Made by a program: the position numbers and the translations under genes
In this document: one piece after another, positions 1 through 9,725 of the stretch
How the letters are laid out: every line of letters begins with the position of its first letter
How positions within the stretch are numbered: position 1 is the first letter of the stretch
NCBI GenBank assembly: GCA_002840435.1
Contig: PHAT01000001.1
Coordinates: forward strand, 366,300-430,299
Length of the DNA stretch: 64,000 nt
Reading direction: 5' to 3'
Source of the DNA: Deltaproteobacteria bacterium HGW-Deltaproteobacteria-6
GTDB taxonomy: Bacteria > Desulfobacterota > Syntrophia > Syntrophales > Smithellaceae
The notes under the pieces: generated by a model
What the model was told of the DNA's origin: nothing
Database searches by the model: none
Seen by the model: only the letters and a program-made list of their open reading frames with translations

Positions 1-1
1 C

Positions 2-1087
2 ATGCGGGATGTTGCCAAAAGCATTCTCAATGCGCCGATGCCGGTCATTGTTTATGTCTATCCGTCAGGCGCACGGGCCGCTTCCGCCGGCGTAATTATC
101 GCGCAGGCCGCTCATATCGCCGCTATGGCGCCCGGCACCAACATCGGCGCCGCCCATCCGGTGGCCATCGGCATCGGGGGCCCTGCTGAGATGGACAAAA
201 CCATGTCCAGAAAAGTGGAGAATGACGCGGCGGCCTACGCCCGCAGCATTGCCAAAACCCGCGGTCGCAGCGAAGAATGGGTGGAGAAAGCGGTGCGCAA
301 GAGCGAATCGATCACGGCGGATGAGGCTCTGAAATTGAAAGTCATCGATGTTGTGGCTCCTGATATTCAAACCCTTTTAACGGCGATTGATAACAAAGAG
401 GTTACGGTCGCAGGACAAAAAAAGAAGCTGTCCACCGCCAATGCCGTTCTGGACACAAAAAAGATCGGCACACGGCAGGGAATTCTTTCGGCGATATCCA
501 ATCCCAACATTGCTTACCTGCTTTTATTGATCGGTCTGGCCGGTCTGTATTTCGAATTTTCCACGCCCGGCGCGATTTTGCCCGGTGTAATCGGCGGGAT
601 ATCTCTGCTGCTGGCTTTTGTCGGCATATCCGCGCTTCCGGTGAGCTATACAGGCGTATTGCTGATCCTGTTCAGCATTATTTTATTTATTGCGGAGATC
701 AAGATTATGAGCCATGGTATGTTGGCCGTCGGCGGCGTGATATCCCTGGCGCTGGGGTCATTTCTCCTTTTTGACACGCCGGAACCGGCGCTGAGAATCT
801 CTTTGCAGGTTTTGGTTCCGGCTGTACTGGTTGCTTCCGCATTTTTTATCGTCGTCATCTGGCTGGCTGTTAAAGCGCAACTGAGGAAACATTATTCGGG
901 AAAAGAGTCGATGATCGAAGGACAGGGTGAAGCCCAAACGGCCATCGACGGCGAAGGGAAGGTGTTTTACCAGGGAGAATACTGGACGGCCGGGAGTGAT
1001 CAGTTTATCCCTCAGGGAGCAAAAGTCAGGATTAAAGAGGTTGACGGCCTGAAACTGATTGTTGAAGAAATTAAAGAAAGAAAATAA
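2..1087 (+). CDS. NfeD-family membrane serine protease, 5' truncated
   Basis: The reading frame is already open at the window edge and lacks the signal peptide and first part of the protease domain, so this is the C-terminal 361 residues of an NfeD1b-type protein. It starts in the ClpP/crotonase-like serine protease domain. The motif ARAASAG at residues 24-30 carries the expected nucleophile Ser28, and Lys71 in RKVENDA matches the catalytic Lys of the Ser/Lys dyad known from Pyrococcus 1510-N. About four membrane segments follow (roughly 165-290), then a C-terminal OB-fold NfeD domain (about 300-358). The family cleaves or regulates the slipin encoded next to it in membrane microdomains. The slipin gene begins 29 bases downstream, so the two are almost certainly one operon. 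Confidence 0.9.
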   Translation: MRDVAKSILNAPMPVIVYVYPSGARAASAGVIIAQAAHIAAMAPGTNIGAAHPVAIGIGGPAEMDKTMSRKVENDAAAYARSIAKTRGRSEEWVEKAVRKSESITADEALKLKVIDVVAPDIQTLLTAIDNKEVTVAGQKKKLSTANAVLDTKKIGTRQGILSAISNPNIAYLLLLIGLAGLYFEFSTPGAILPGVIGGISLLLAFVGISALPVSYTGVLLILFSIILFIAEIKIMSHGMLAVGGVISLALGSFLLFDTPEPALRISLQVLVPAVLVASAFFIVVIWLAVKAQLRKHYSGKESMIEGQGEAQTAIDGEGKVFYQGEYWTAGSDQFIPQGAKVRIKEVDGLKLIVEEIKERK

Positions 1088-1116
1088 AATAAATTAATAT
1101 ATAAGGAGGACGCATT

Positions 1117-1881
1117 ATGGTGGGAGCTTTACCTTTACCCCTGCTGGTTGTTGTTGTATTGGTCGTTATGTTTCTGGCTTCGGCGATTAAGGTGCTCAAT
1201 GAATATGAACGGGCGGTTCTGTTTCGGCTGGGCAGAATTCGTGACATCAAAGGGCCCGGCTTAATCATTATCATTCCCGGTATTGATAAAATTGTCCGGA
1301 TCGACATGCGGACGATTACCATGGATGTACCCCCTCAGGATGTTATTACCAAAGACAACGTATCGATTAAAGTCAATGCGGTCGTTTATTTCAGAGTTGT
1401 GGATGCGAATGCCGCTGTTGTCAATGTCGAGAATTTCCTTTTTGCCACCTCGCAGCTTTCTCAGACAACGCTCCGGAGTGTCTGCGGCCAGATGGAATTG
1501 GACGAAATTCTGTCCGAGCGCGAGAAAATCAATCTGCGGCTCCAGGAGATCCTGGATCGCAGCACGGAACCCTGGGGGATCAAAGTATCTCATGTAGAAG
1601 TCAAACAAATTGACCTTCCGGAGGAAATGAAACGGGCTATTGCCAAGCAGGCGGAAGCGGAAAGAGAAAGACGGGCGAAGGTCATCAATGCGGAAGGCGA
1701 ATTTCAGGCCGCCCAGAAGCTGATTGATGCCGCCGCCGTGATGGAAACGCAACCGATGTCGCTGCAATTACGTTATCTGCAGACGTTAAACCAGATCGCC
1801 GCGGAAAATAATTCAACAGTCGTATTTCCCATACCCATTGATTTGTTTAAGCCGTTTTTGAAAATGGCGGATAAAGCATAA
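1117..1881 (+). CDS. Slipin (SPFH/band 7 stomatin-like membrane protein)
   Basis: This 254-residue protein has one N-terminal membrane hairpin (residues 5-25), then a band 7/SPFH domain beginning at [13 protein letters not shown] and an alpha-helical region rich in Ala, Glu and Arg (about 170-200, [10 protein letters not shown]) typical of stomatin oligomerisation. The family forms scaffold rings on the inner membrane and is the known substrate and partner of NfeD proteases. The start is supported by a strong ribosome site (AAGGAGG, about 8 bases upstream). It sits directly behind the NfeD gene, the usual arrangement. Length is normal for bacterial slipins. Confidence 0.93.
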   Translation: MVGALPLPLLVVVVLVVMFLASAIKVLNEYERAVLFRLGRIRDIKGPGLIIIIPGIDKIVRIDMRTITMDVPPQDVITKDNVSIKVNAVVYFRVVDANAAVVNVENFLFATSQLSQTTLRSVCGQMELDEILSEREKINLRLQEILDRSTEPWGIKVSHVEVKQIDLPEEMKRAIAKQAEAERERRAKVINAEGEFQAAQKLIDAAAVMETQPMSLQLRYLQTLNQIAAENNSTVVFPIPIDLFKPFLKMADKA

Positions 1882-1895
1882 ATCGTTATTCGGTA

Positions 1896-1913
1896 AGGGG
1901 ACGAAGGTCCCCT
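1896..1913 (+). other. RNA hairpin between slipin and the next gene
   Basis: A perfect 7-base-pair stem (AGGGGAC / GTCCCCT) with the tetraloop GAAG lies 15 bases after the slipin stop codon. No T-run follows, so it is not a standard intrinsic terminator. It could stabilise the upstream mRNA or give partial termination before the small membrane protein gene. Confidence 0.5.
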
Positions 1914-1948
1914 GCCGTCAAAATAAATTTATTTTCAAGGAGAGACTT

Positions 1949-2260
1949 ATGCCAAATGAAAAGAAAAACATTCTTACCGGCGGACTTATTTTAATTACTC
2001 TGGGTGTTCTGATCTTTGTCGGCAAAACCACCAGTTGCAGCTTTAGTCAGACCTGGCCGATTCTGCTGATTGTCATCGGTGTCAGCACGCTGATTTACAG
2101 AGTTCGGGCCATCGAAGGCTGGTTTGTAGCCACAGTCGGCGTCATTTTTTTAATCATTGAGTTCTATGGTTTTGATCTTTACAAGTATTCTCAGTATATA
2201 TTGCCGTTTGTTCTGGTTGTGCTGGGTATCTTTGTCATCATGAAACGCCGCAAGCAGTAA
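1949..2260 (+). CDS. Small membrane protein with LiaF/DUF5668-like transmembrane repeat
   Basis: This 103-residue protein consists almost wholly of four hydrophobic segments (about 9-24, 35-50, 58-72, 80-97) with a positively charged tail (KRRKQ). The pattern GGLILITLGVLIF...WPILLIVIGVSTLI matches the LiaI/LiaF-like membrane module (DUF5668), which in other bacteria precedes a sensory or adhesin-like domain. Here only the membrane part exists. A good ribosome site (AAGGAGAG) supports the start. Its place behind nfeD-slipin suggests a role in membrane stress or microdomains. The function is unknown. Confidence 0.75.
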   Translation: MPNEKKNILTGGLILITLGVLIFVGKTTSCSFSQTWPILLIVIGVSTLIYRVRAIEGWFVATVGVIFLIIEFYGFDLYKYSQYILPFVLVVLGIFVIMKRRKQ

Positions 2261-2288
2261 TGACAGGATCGTCGGCATAAACAATATC

Positions 2289-2948
2289 ATGGTTATTAAA
2301 CAAAAAAGGGCGCTTATTCTCAGCGATTTTGACGGTACGATCTGTAAGGCGGATATCGGTCATGCGGTCCTTCGTGAATTTACGGGCAAAAGCTGGGATG
2401 AACTGGACCGGGAATATGTCAAAGGCACCATGGGTTCGCGCGCCGCTTATGAGAAAATTGCTCCGCTCATTGCCGGCAATCGCGAAAAAATGAAGGAATT
2501 TATTCTCGCTCGCGGAAAACTGGCCCGGGGTTTTTCGCCGTTCTATCACCTGTGCGGAAAGAAGAACCTGGACGTAAAAATTGTTTCCGACGGTTTGGAT
2601 TTTTATATCCGGAGCATCCTGGAGCAGCATGGTTTTCCGGACATTGAATTCTATTCCAATGTGCTGGAATTCGGCGCCGGCGATTCCCTGGCCATCAAAT
2701 TTCCCGGGATGAATGCCTTATGCGGGCGTTGCGGGACCTGCAAAAACTCGGTATTGCATTCATTTCGCCTGATGTATGAACAGATCATTTATATTGGCGA
2801 CGGACATTCGGATATATGTCCGTCGCGCTCGGCTGATCTGGTATTTGCCAAAGGGGTTCTTTTGAAAAAATATCGCGAGGAGAATATCCCCTGTATTCCT
2901 TTTGAAGATTTCAGCACGATTAATAAATACCTGAAAAATAATTATTGA
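2289..2948 (+). CDS. HAD-superfamily (IB) phosphatase, MtnX/SerB-like
   Basis: This 219-residue haloacid dehalogenase-type phosphatase has motif I as SDFDGTI (the two Asp are nucleophile and acid/base), motif II around KIVSDGLDFY, and motif IV as IGDGHSDIC. A helical cap follows motif I, as in subfamily IB, which holds phosphoserine phosphatase and MtnX. A CGRCGTCK cluster near residue 145 is typical of the MtnX-like branch and may bind metal. The substrate cannot be read from sequence. Its stop region meets the following aminotransferase gene, which suggests co-transcription. No clear ribosome site precedes this start. Confidence 0.75.
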   Translation: MVIKQKRALILSDFDGTICKADIGHAVLREFTGKSWDELDREYVKGTMGSRAAYEKIAPLIAGNREKMKEFILARGKLARGFSPFYHLCGKKNLDVKIVSDGLDFYIRSILEQHGFPDIEFYSNVLEFGAGDSLAIKFPGMNALCGRCGTCKNSVLHSFRLMYEQIIYIGDGHSDICPSRSADLVFAKGVLLKKYREENIPCIPFEDFSTINKYLKNNY

Positions 2949-2980
2949 AACACTCGAGACAAGATCGGAGCCATCATAAA

Positions 2981-4186
2981 ATGTCCATATCAAAAAAAAT
3001 TAAAGCATCTATTTCACAGTCATCCATGATCAGGAAAATGTTTGAGCAGGGGATCATTCTGAAAAAGAAACATGGCGCTGATAAAGTCTATGATTTCAGT
3101 CTGGGAAATCCCAATGTGGATCATCCCGAAGAATTTAAAAAAGAACTCATCTCCGTCGCCGATGAGGAAATTGCGCTGAAACACGGCTATACGCCAAACG
3201 CGGGATATCCGGAAACAAGGCAGGCTGTCGCCAAAAAAATAAGCAAAACGAGCGGTTTAAAAATAACAGCCGATCATGTCGTGATGTCCTGCGGGGCGGG
3301 CGGCGCGCTCAATGTAATTTTGAAGTCGCTTCTTGATCCGGGCGATGAAGTCATCATTCTCAAACCTTTTTTTGTCGAGTATCCCTTTTACATAGAGAAT
3401 TATGACGGTGTTGTGAAATATGCATCGACGAAGCCGGATTTTTCTCTGGATATTGACGCCATTTCCAAAGCCATCACCCGGAAGACGAAAGCCATTATCA
3501 TCAATTCGCCCAACAACCCGACCGGCAGGGTTTACAGCAAAAAAAATATAGAGGACCTTGCCCGATTGCTGAGGGAAAAAAGCCGGGTGCGCCGGAAACC
3601 CGTCTATCTGCTGGCCGATGAACCGTATGCCGAAATTGTTTTTGATGGTTTGACGGTGCCCAGTATATTGAAAGCTTACCAAAACAGCATCATTGCTTAT
3701 TCTTATTCCAAAACATTGTCCTTGCCGGGAGAAAGAATCGGCTACATTGCCGTTCATCCCAAAATTCATGATGCAGATGATTTGGTCAACGCGCTGATTT
3801 TATGCACGCGGATTATGGGGTTTGTGAATGCCCCGGCCCTGATGCAGCGGATCGTGGCGAGGCTTCAGCACGTGACCGTTGATGTAGACATCTACCAGAA
3901 GAAGCGCGATTTGCTGTGCCGGGGACTGTCGAAAGCCGGTTATCAGTTTATAAAACCGCAGGGCGCTTTTTATTTATTTGTAAAAAGTCCGATTCCTGAT
4001 GACGTGAAATTCGTTCACATGCTGCTGCAAAAAAACATTCTGGTTGTTCCCGGAAGCGGTTTTGGCTCTCCCGGTTACTTCCGCATCGCCTTCTGCGTTG
4101 ATGATGCGACGATCGCCAATGCCATGGATGGATTTACCGCGGCATTGAAAGAGTGCAAACAGCATTTGTCCGGGATCAATAAATGA
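2981..4186 (+). CDS. Class I/II PLP-dependent aminotransferase
   Basis: This 401-residue fold-type I aminotransferase shows the substrate/PLP-binding SLGNPNV, the NSPNNPTGR motif, the ADEPYAEIV segment with the PLP-contacting Asp, and SYSKTLSLPGERIG, where the Lys forms the Schiff base. I place the start at 2981 because GGAG lies 10 bases upstream; an in-frame ATG at 2945 would add 12 poorly conserved residues. It is of the AspB/YbdL-like branch, and the amino donor is uncertain. It lies directly after a MtnX-like phosphatase and overlaps the convergent hrpA-like gene by 11 bases at its 3' end. Confidence 0.85.
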   Translation: MSISKKIKASISQSSMIRKMFEQGIILKKKHGADKVYDFSLGNPNVDHPEEFKKELISVADEEIALKHGYTPNAGYPETRQAVAKKISKTSGLKITADHVVMSCGAGGALNVILKSLLDPGDEVIILKPFFVEYPFYIENYDGVVKYASTKPDFSLDIDAISKAITRKTKAIIINSPNNPTGRVYSKKNIEDLARLLREKSRVRRKPVYLLADEPYAEIVFDGLTVPSILKAYQNSIIAYSYSKTLSLPGERIGYIAVHPKIHDADDLVNALILCTRIMGFVNAPALMQRIVARLQHVTVDVDIYQKKRDLLCRGLSKAGYQFIKPQGAFYLFVKSPIPDDVKFVHMLLQKNILVVPGSGFGSPGYFRIAFCVDDATIANAMDGFTAALKECKQHLSGINK

Positions 4187-7100
4187 TATTCTCAATTTCC
4201 CGGATCAGTTGATTCAGCCTTTTGGGTGAAACCGGGTAGGGGGTTTTGAGCTCCTGGGCGAAGAGGGAAACTTTGTATTCCTCGATCATCCAGTAAAGTT
4301 CATCCGTTTTATTCTTTTTCTCCGCTGAAGCCATAGGCGCCGTGTTGTCCACGATTTTCTGATGTTGTTTTGCATATATTGCCACATCCTGCAATTTGCT
4401 TTCGGTTGCCGCCAGGTTCAGACTGCCGCGCTCGGCCCTGATCGACAGCGCCTTACAATAACGGGGCAAGTCGCGCAGACGATCGAAAGAGTATAGTGCG
4501 GGGAAATTAATGGGAATAAGGCCGTGCAATTCCATAAGCGTAGTTTTAAGAAATTTCAACACGGGATTGTTTGTCCGGTTTTTTTGCATCAGCTTTTGCA
4601 GTAAATCATATGCATCCGTAAAGCTCTTGATGACCGGTGCTATGGCAGTAATAACCTGCTGTCCATAGGACAGGATTTTCGTGTCGATGGCATTGGCGTG
4701 ATTGATAAACTCCTCGGGACTGCGCCAGGGTTGATAAAAAAAATCTTTTTTGACACGATCCATGATGGACTGTTCCAACTGCTTGGGATTCCCGATGTTC
4801 GCAACCTGAATTTTTAACCCGCCGCCCGGGGCGATATTTTTTTTGAGTTGTTTGAGCTTTTCCGCGAAACGAATATCGTAAAGCGCGGCAACCCCCTGAA
4901 GGTGATTTATGGCTGATTCCTGCGGATTGGAAAACAGACGGAGATTGATGACGCCGTCTGTTGCCTGCAGGGCCGGATAGGCGTAGCCCGCCAAACCGTG
5001 CTTCCCCATGAGTTCAATATTTTCGGGTAACCGGCCGAAATTCCAGCCGGTAATGTTATTCTTTTCCCATTGACCGCGGTAGGCATCAAGAGAGGTCCGG
5101 TGCACCTGTTCGATCAGCTCTTTTTGCAGTTCCCCGATATTCCGGCTATTGGTGACTTCGCTGCCCTGATCATCAATCACACTGTAGCGGATGTTTAAAT
5201 GCGGCGGTAATTTGTCCAGAGCCCATGAATTAACGGGCACCGTCAGTTGATATTCATGCAGTAAATACTTGCTTAGAGCCATCGGCAGTGAATTCTCCGC
5301 AATAGTTTCCCGTTTACTGAATATTTTAGCGATCTGAACGAGAGGCGGCAGCTTTTGTCTGACGTTTTTAGGCAGAGATTTCAGCATATAAAAGACTTTC
5401 TCCTGCAGGAGAGACGGCAGATGCTTTTCAATATTTTCCGAAGCGGCCCTGGAAAGCAGTCCAAGAGGAACCGAGACGGTTACGCCATCCTGTGCAAGGC
5501 CCGGTTCAAAGCGATAACGGCAAGCCAGGGCGGCGCTGCCGATTTTAATATGATCGGGATATTGATTCAGATCCTGCGGATCGGGATCTTCTGCAATGAA
5601 GTCTTCTTCACGGAGACGCAGAAAATCGTCGCTTCCTTTGTCTCTGATCAGTTTCTGTAATGACCGGATGTCCGAAATCAGCGGAAGTCTTTGCTCATAG
5701 AGCCGCGCGACCGTTTCTTCATCAACGGCGATGCCGCGCTTTCTCAGCTTGTCTTCCATGGTCTTTATTTTTTCCCACAAAGACAGATTGTGTGTGAGAA
5801 AGGGAAGTTTACGTCCGACTTCGCCCATGACCAGCGCTTCGCGGATGAATATCTTTTTGGCTTCCTCCGGGTTGATCCGTTCATAGGCTACCGTTCTTTG
5901 TTCAACAATGGTCAAGCCGAACAGGATTACTTTTTCCAGCGCCACAACCTGTCCGCGATTCTTTTCCCAGTGAGCCGCCCACCAGGTATAACGGCAATGA
6001 TCCCTGCCCAGTTCTTCGAGCCATTCACTTTTGATATTGGCCGCGTTGCGGGCAAAGACTCTGGACGTCAGGCTGATTTCCGAGGCGACAATCCAGTCGC
6101 CCCCCTTGTTGAAAAGTCCGGAGCCCGGATAAAGCATCACGTCGCGGCTTTTGGCAGCCGTGTAAAAATTCTTTTCTTTTTTCCGGGCGATGTTGGAAAG
6201 GTAGCCGCTGAGAATCGAGCGGTGAATCTTATCGGATATGGTCTGATCAATTTCGATTTTTACGGATTTTCTGTTTTTGTAAATAATGTTTTTGCCGCTG
6301 CTGATTTCCAGGATCTGATGATAAATGTCCCGCCATTCCACCATGCGCCGATAGGAAAGAAAATGATCGCGGCAGAATTTTCTTAGCTTGCTTTGCGACT
6401 GCATTTTTTCAAGGATATCGGAATAGCGGTTCCAGATCTGCAGGTAAGTGAGAAAATCCGACTCAGGATGCGCAAATTGAGCGTGAGCGGCCGCGGCCTG
6501 GTCAATCTTGTCATAAGGGCGTTCTCTGGGGTCCTGGATGCTCAGTGCCGCGGCAATGACGGCTATTTCATTGACGCAGCCTTCTTTTTTGGCTTCAATG
6601 ATCATCCGGGACACTCTGGGGTCCAGAGGAAATTGGGACATGGTCCGGCCGATATCAGTCAGTTTGTAATGTTCCGCCTCTGTTTCGCTTTCGTCGCGGA
6701 TCAGCGCGCCCAGATCGCGTAGTATTTCAATGCCGTCGCGGATATTTTTCGGGTGAGGTCGGTCAATAAACGGAAACGACGTGATCAATCCCAGATTTAA
6801 AGCCAGCATCCGTAGAATTACCCCGGCCAGATTGGAACGCAGGATTTCCGGTGTCGTATAAAGGGGCCTCTCGGCAAAATCTTCCCGGGAATATAGGCGG
6901 ATGCAGATGCCGTCCTGAACGCGGCCGCAGCGCCCTTTTCGCTGTTCGGCGCTGCTCTTCGAAACGGGTTTGATCGGCAGTCCGGTAGTCTGACTGCGGG
7001 GATTATATTCCAGAATGCGGGCAAGACCGGCGTCAATCACATATTTGATGCCGGGGATCGTCAGGGATGTTTCCGCGATATTCGTCGCTACAATGATTTT

Positions 7101-8138
7101 CTGCTCGGGGGCGGGATTAAAAACGAGCCGCTGGTTTCCAGCGGAAAGTCTGGCAAATAAAGGCAATACAAGGCCTGAACAACGCTTTCCCAGCCGTTCG
7201 CACGTTTCGCGAATGTCCTGTTCCGTGGGTAAAAATATTAAAATATCTTCAAAACGTCTTTCGTTCTGCAAGGCTTCCACGCAGGCCACGACTTCATCAA
7301 CGTAGGTCGTTTCACCCTTTTCTTCCAGGACGGGATCGATTGGCCGGTAACGCACCTCGACCGGATACATCCGTCCGGAAACTTCAATGACCGGAGCATC
7401 TTGAAAGGCCTGGGCAAATTTGGACGTGTCGATCGTGGCGGAGGTGATAATCAGTTTCAGGTCTTTTCTTTTCGCAAGCAGCGTGCGCAGATAGCCTAAA
7501 ATGAAATCGATGTTGAGGCTGCGTTCATGAGCTTCATCCACGATAATCGTATCGTAAGCCAGTAAGTCACCGTCCTGGGCCGTTTCGGCAAGCAGCATGC
7601 CGTCGGTCATGACTTTGATCAGCGGCTCAGTAGACGTTTTCTCCTCAAAGCGGATTTTATAAGATACGGCTTCCCCCACGGTCTGGCCAAGTTCAGAAGC
7701 GATGCGCGCGGCGATAGTGACGGCGGCAATCCGCCGGGGCTGAGTCAGGCCGATCATGCCGCGCAGTCCACGGCCTGCCGCGAGGCACATCTTGGGGATT
7801 TGGGTTGTCTTGCCTGAGCCCGTTTCGCCGGTAATGACGACGACCTGATTTTTCCTGATGGTATCAATAATCAGTTGTCGTTTGGCTGAAATAGGCAGGT
7901 CGGGAGGAAATCCGAAAGCGGGGATGCTCCGTTTTCGATTCTGCACGCGAAGACGGGACATATCATATTTTTTTTGCAGCCCGGCAAGATGATTCCGTAT
8001 TATTTCCGGCCGCCCGGAAGCCCGGCGGTTTGCGGCTTTGAGCGTCTGCAGAAGATGGTGATAATCGGCAATCATAAGATCATCAGCATGATGCTCAATA
8101 TGATGGCCAAACCGGTTGAAGGGATTATTCTGGGGCAA
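4176..8138 (-). CDS. hrpA: ATP-dependent RNA helicase HrpA (DEAH family)
   Basis: At 1320 residues this is a full-length HrpA. An N-terminal region of about 80 residues is followed by RecA-like domain 1 with Walker A GETGSGKTT, the DEAH box in VDEAHERS and SAT in motif III. RecA-like domain 2 has TNIAETSLTIPG and QRKGRCGRV (the usual QRxGRAGR with Ala replaced by Cys). Helicase-associated HA2, OB-fold and the long C-terminal DUF3418 region follow. HrpA unwinds mRNA secondary structure and resolves stalled ribosomes in Escherichia coli. It is the last gene of a minus-strand operon, 11 bases after the MuiA-like gene. Confidence 0.95.
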   Translation of the reverse strand: MPQNNPFNRFGHHIEHHADDLMIADYHHLLQTLKAANRRASGRPEIIRNHLAGLQKKYDMSRLRVQNRKRSIPAFGFPPDLPISAKRQLIIDTIRKNQVVVITGETGSGKTTQIPKMCLAAGRGLRGMIGLTQPRRIAAVTIAARIASELGQTVGEAVSYKIRFEEKTSTEPLIKVMTDGMLLAETAQDGDLLAYDTIIVDEAHERSLNIDFILGYLRTLLAKRKDLKLIITSATIDTSKFAQAFQDAPVIEVSGRMYPVEVRYRPIDPVLEEKGETTYVDEVVACVEALQNERRFEDILIFLPTEQDIRETCERLGKRCSGLVLPLFARLSAGNQRLVFNPAPEQKIIVATNIAETSLTIPGIKYVIDAGLARILEYNPRSQTTGLPIKPVSKSSAEQRKGRCGRVQDGICIRLYSREDFAERPLYTTPEILRSNLAGVILRMLALNLGLITSFPFIDRPHPKNIRDGIEILRDLGALIRDESETEAEHYKLTDIGRTMSQFPLDPRVSRMIIEAKKEGCVNEIAVIAAALSIQDPRERPYDKIDQAAAAHAQFAHPESDFLTYLQIWNRYSDILEKMQSQSKLRKFCRDHFLSYRRMVEWRDIYHQILEISSGKNIIYKNRKSVKIEIDQTISDKIHRSILSGYLSNIARKKEKNFYTAAKSRDVMLYPGSGLFNKGGDWIVASEISLTSRVFARNAANIKSEWLEELGRDHCRYTWWAAHWEKNRGQVVALEKVILFGLTIVEQRTVAYERINPEEAKKIFIREALVMGEVGRKLPFLTHNLSLWEKIKTMEDKLRKRGIAVDEETVARLYEQRLPLISDIRSLQKLIRDKGSDDFLRLREEDFIAEDPDPQDLNQYPDHIKIGSAALACRYRFEPGLAQDGVTVSVPLGLLSRAASENIEKHLPSLLQEKVFYMLKSLPKNVRQKLPPLVQIAKIFSKRETIAENSLPMALSKYLLHEYQLTVPVNSWALDKLPPHLNIRYSVIDDQGSEVTNSRNIGELQKELIEQVHRTSLDAYRGQWEKNNITGWNFGRLPENIELMGKHGLAGYAYPALQATDGVINLRLFSNPQESAINHLQGVAALYDIRFAEKLKQLKKNIAPGGGLKIQVANIGNPKQLEQSIMDRVKKDFFYQPWRSPEEFINHANAIDTKILSYGQQVITAIAPVIKSFTDAYDLLQKLMQKNRTNNPVLKFLKTTLMELHGLIPINFPALYSFDRLRDLPRYCKALSIRAERGSLNLAATESKLQDVAIYAKQHQKIVDNTAPMASAEKKNKTDELYWMIEEYKVSLFAQELKTPYPVSPKRLNQLIREIENIIY

Positions 8139-8149
8139 GGTATATCTCC

Positions 8150-9709
8150 CTAGCGCCGCCAGCCGAAATCGATGTTCATATCTTTCGGCGCCTCAAGCTC
8201 CACGCCGGTTTCAATGGTCTTCTTCTGCAAAGCGGGCAAATCCAAAATCCAGACAAATTTTGTGTTATCCTTTTCCGACGGCTCGGGATTGTGTTTGAAA
8301 GTCAGGATAATTCTTTCATCGCGAACTTGCGGGACCGGTTCTTCAATACGCAGCCTGACGGGAGATTTGCCCGCGTTTTTTGCTTCGATCAGCCATTGCC
8401 ATTGACGGGTTTGTTTCGTCTGAAAGATTCTGGCAACGCCCGATTTGTCGGCTGTTGTGGAAGCATTGACGGTAATGAAAGGACTGTTGCCGAAATAAAT
8501 GTCCGCCTCCGTTCCGGCAAGGGAGAATTGTCGTTTGCCGATCATGGCGCCGTCAATAATAAAAGTTGCCTGCCCGGACGGTATTTCGACGGGCTGGGTC
8601 AGTTTGATTTGTGCCTGAAGAAAAGCCTGCGGTGACTGACTGGGACGGGCCAGAAAAAGAAATTGAGCAGGCCAGCTCTCTTCTTTTATTTTTAAACGCT
8701 GTTGACTTCCCGCCGTTACATTTTTTTTCCCCAGCGACCAGACCGAGTAAGTAGCATGGGTTGTTTCAACCGGAGCTGATTCATCCGGTGCGTTGGACAT
8801 TTCGGCCATCATCGGCGCGGCGGCTAATTTCTGACGTGCAGATTTTGAATAGACGACGTCTGTTTTCGGTTTGATAATCCACTGGGGCAGTTCCTGAGGC
8901 GTGATGGTGCGGATCGGCTGGAGAGTCGCCAGATTGATTTGAGCCAGTTTCCAGTCATCGCCTGAGGATTGCCAGATTTCCGCGTCCCAGGAAAAAAGTA
9001 TACTCTTGGCGGAGGGGGTGGCTTCCAGCCGGTAAAGGGGGCGCCAGCCGCAGCCGCCCAGCGTGTAGGTATAGTTCAGGTATGAATTGTTTGTCACGGG
9101 ACCGGACAGGGTGATGGTTGCTTCCCAGACTTTTTCATTTTTCCCGGCAGCCCGGGTTAATTGATCCTGAAGCTCTTTGATCTGTTTGTCGAGTTTTCCC
9201 AGCTCTGTTTCGACCGAATATTTTTCAGAATAGATTTTGCGGCTGTTTCTGCCGATGGCCGCTGCCAGATTATCCGCATCAGCGACAGTCTTGGTTTTGG
9301 CCTTGGTCTGGGCTTGCCAGAAAAGAAGCTGAATTTCCAGCGCCTGAAGTCTGGCCTGCATTTCTTTTTTATCATTCTGGAGTTTCTTAATTTGTCCGCG
9401 CAGGGCGTCGATTCTTTTTTCATCAACCCGTTCAATGGATTTGATCTGTACGTCATCAATTTTTATCCGGCCGGCGGGTGGAGAAACAATCAGGGATTCC
9501 GGGTCGGCCTGTGACGGTAAAATAATGATTGCCTTATTGGTATCGGCTGATTGCGAAGGTATTTTTACCGTTTCTTCCAGTCTGGCTGAATCGGGAAAGA
9601 AGGTGACTTCTTTAACCATGCCCGAAGATACATCAGGCGTCATCAGGCAAAAAATGAAAGTGACCGGCAATGCCACTGCGAATGCAAGCAGCTTTTTAGA
9701 TAGAAACAT
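8150..9709 (-). CDS. Mucoidy inhibitor MuiA-family protein (DUF4140/DUF4139)
   Basis: This 519-residue exported protein starts with a signal peptide (about 1-30). A DUF4140 N-terminal domain follows, beginning at VKEVTFFPDSARLEETV, then a coiled coil (about 95-190, rich in Lys, Glu, Gln, Leu), then DUF4139 from about residue 200 to the end, beginning near YTLGGCGWRPLYRLEA. The biochemical role is unknown; the family name comes from a Vibrio/Streptomyces mucoidy phenotype. The gene lies 16 bases after the amidohydrolase gene and 11 bases before hrpA, in the same orientation. Confidence 0.85.
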   Translation of the reverse strand: MFLSKKLLAFAVALPVTFIFCLMTPDVSSGMVKEVTFFPDSARLEETVKIPSQSADTNKAIIILPSQADPESLIVSPPAGRIKIDDVQIKSIERVDEKRIDALRGQIKKLQNDKKEMQARLQALEIQLLFWQAQTKAKTKTVADADNLAAAIGRNSRKIYSEKYSVETELGKLDKQIKELQDQLTRAAGKNEKVWEATITLSGPVTNNSYLNYTYTLGGCGWRPLYRLEATPSAKSILFSWDAEIWQSSGDDWKLAQINLATLQPIRTITPQELPQWIIKPKTDVVYSKSARQKLAAAPMMAEMSNAPDESAPVETTHATYSVWSLGKKNVTAGSQQRLKIKEESWPAQFLFLARPSQSPQAFLQAQIKLTQPVEIPSGQATFIIDGAMIGKRQFSLAGTEADIYFGNSPFITVNASTTADKSGVARIFQTKQTRQWQWLIEAKNAGKSPVRLRIEEPVPQVRDERIILTFKHNPEPSEKDNTKFVWILDLPALQKKTIETGVELEAPKDMNIDFGWRR

Positions 9710-9725
9710 ATGATTGTCCTTTCCT